DNA from: CAZEAC01 sp964510065
Lineage (GTDB): Bacteria; Bdellovibrionota_C; UBA2361; CAIXSY01
Direction of reading: 5' to 3'
NCBI GenBank assembly: GCA_964510065.1
Contig: CAZEAC010000029.1
Location: 1 to 50,237, forward strand
Length of the DNA: 50,237 bases
Of the stretch, positions 49,888-50,237 are shown piece after piece (the stretch's first letter is position 1; each line of letters begins with the position of its first letter). The notes under the pieces are model-generated. The model was not told where the DNA came from. It ran no database searches and saw only the letters and a list, made by a program, of their open reading frames with translations. Position numbers and translations under genes: made by a program.

Positions 49888-50237
49888 ATGGCTCGCGTTT
49901 TGACGACGCTTCTTGCCGCACTTTTTATGGCAGCTCTTCTTAGTCCTCCTATCGGCTGGTGTGTATGTTCTGGATCGGGAATGTCTTGGAATTGTACTTC
50001 GGGAAGCATTACCTCCGACGTGCAGTCGGCGATAAATTCTGCCAGTGACGGCGCCATAATTACTTTTGCCAAGGGTGATTACGCTTTCAAGGATATTTTG
50101 TTGAACCAACGAAACGGCATTACGCTGATCTGCGAAACAATCGGTGGCTGCAACATCACCAGTACCGGGGATCCCCCCCCTGATTCTCTCAGGAGCCTGA
50201 CCGAAAATGTTTTCTATCGGATTATAAGTGACGCAGG
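49888..50237 (+). CDS. Secreted protein, 5' part only, possible beta-helix
   Basis: The frame starts at ATG 49888, after GGGAGGGG, and stays open for 116 codons to the window edge. A signal peptide is clear (MARVLTTLLAALFMAALLSP), and mature residues SDVQSAINSASDGAIITFAKGDY and NGITLICE resemble the first turns of right-handed beta-helix proteins (pectate-lyase-like or parallel beta-helix), with Cys-rich ends (CVCSGSG, CNITSTG). The segment PPPDSLRSL is coded by the small repeat at 50173-50193, so a repeat unit may lie inside the gene. The true length and function cannot be seen. Divergent from lepB, 87 bp apart. Confidence 0.6.
   Translation, partial: MARVLTTLLAALFMAALLSPPIGWCVCSGSGMSWNCTSGSITSDVQSAINSASDGAIITFAKGDYAFKDILLNQRNGITLICETIGGCNITSTGDPPPDSLRSLTENVFYRIISDA
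50173..50193. repeat. Short copy of the CCCTGA/TCAGGG hairpin inside a coding frame
   Basis: A run of C followed by TGATTCTCTCAGG is nearly the same as the hairpin core at 48865-48883. Here it is read in frame as PPPDSLR in the beta-helix-like gene. It may be the head of a third, longer copy that runs past the window edge. Confidence 0.4.

Noticed and set aside
49801..50109. N-terminal extension of the lepB frame by 103 codons
   Set aside because: It overlaps the divergent gene's start and ribosome-binding site, and AAGGAGAG before the ATG at 49800 gives a better start.

Overview
The window looks like chromosome of a Gram-negative, didermic, flagellated, heterotrophic or respiratory bacterium with roughly balanced base composition. 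It has an outer-membrane beta-barrel gene, lipoproteins with lipoboxes, c-type cytochrome sequence, DsbA-like and signal peptidase genes, flagellar fliG, flgE and fliH/fliI, and MurU-type peptidoglycan recycling. The mixture (scattered single flagellar genes, large secreted proteins, a porin-cytochrome operon, many dispersed palindromes) fits an uncultured lineage of the former Deltaproteobacteria or a neighbouring phylum. That placement is inference; no rRNA or tRNA gene is in the window. There is no prophage, CRISPR array or transposase gene.

Layout. 1-6000: right part of a miniature inverted-repeat element, a small ORF, a PIG-L deacetylase, a vWA protein, a secreted beta-propeller protein, a GNAT acetyltransferase, an MccF-like S66 peptidase and a small membrane protein. 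6291-13686: a three-gene minus-strand operon with overlapping stop/start codons, encoding a lipoprotein with two HbpS/GlcG domains, an outer-membrane barrel and a 1223-residue decaheme cytochrome with a C-terminal LVIVD propeller. This is the best candidate for an undescribed system, probably electron or heme transfer across the outer membrane. 14346-24304: secreted and periplasmic proteins, a TrmB-type regulator, GAPDH, a metzincin protease, a formyltransferase and an AlkC-type DNA alkylation repair protein.

24349-28650: fliG diverging from an AmgK-like kinase fused to the C-terminal domain of RapZ, followed 6 bp later by a MurU-like nucleotidyltransferase; this suggests amino-sugar recycling coupled to a metabolite-sensing domain. 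29216-34402: a glycogen-debranching enzyme and a GH63-type glucosidase in one direction, behind a small conserved protein. 35063-38294: flgE convergent with a fliH/fliI (or sctL/sctN) pair. 38377-43606: an SGNH lipoprotein hydrolase, murJ and a phosphofructokinase; a 180-bp MITE has split what was an 8-bp gap between the phosphofructokinase gene and murJ. 43847-50237: a DsbA-like protein, pheS-pheT (PheT lacks its N-terminal tRNA-binding EMAP domain), a stretch of repeats and palindromes with one small gene, lepB, and the start of a secreted protein cut by the window edge.

Three or four families of small dispersed repeats can be seen: the TIR-bearing MITE (1-115, 42243-42422), a long palindrome reading CTCTGTGGT (16931-17048, 28891-29008), a CCCTGA-TTCCC-TCAGGG family (about 47944-48128, 48872-48965, 50173-50193) and an 86-bp cruciform (48140-48225). 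Gene starts given here were often moved downstream from the longest open frame, using Shine-Dalgarno sequences, family N-termini or stop/start overlaps; the reason is in each entry.
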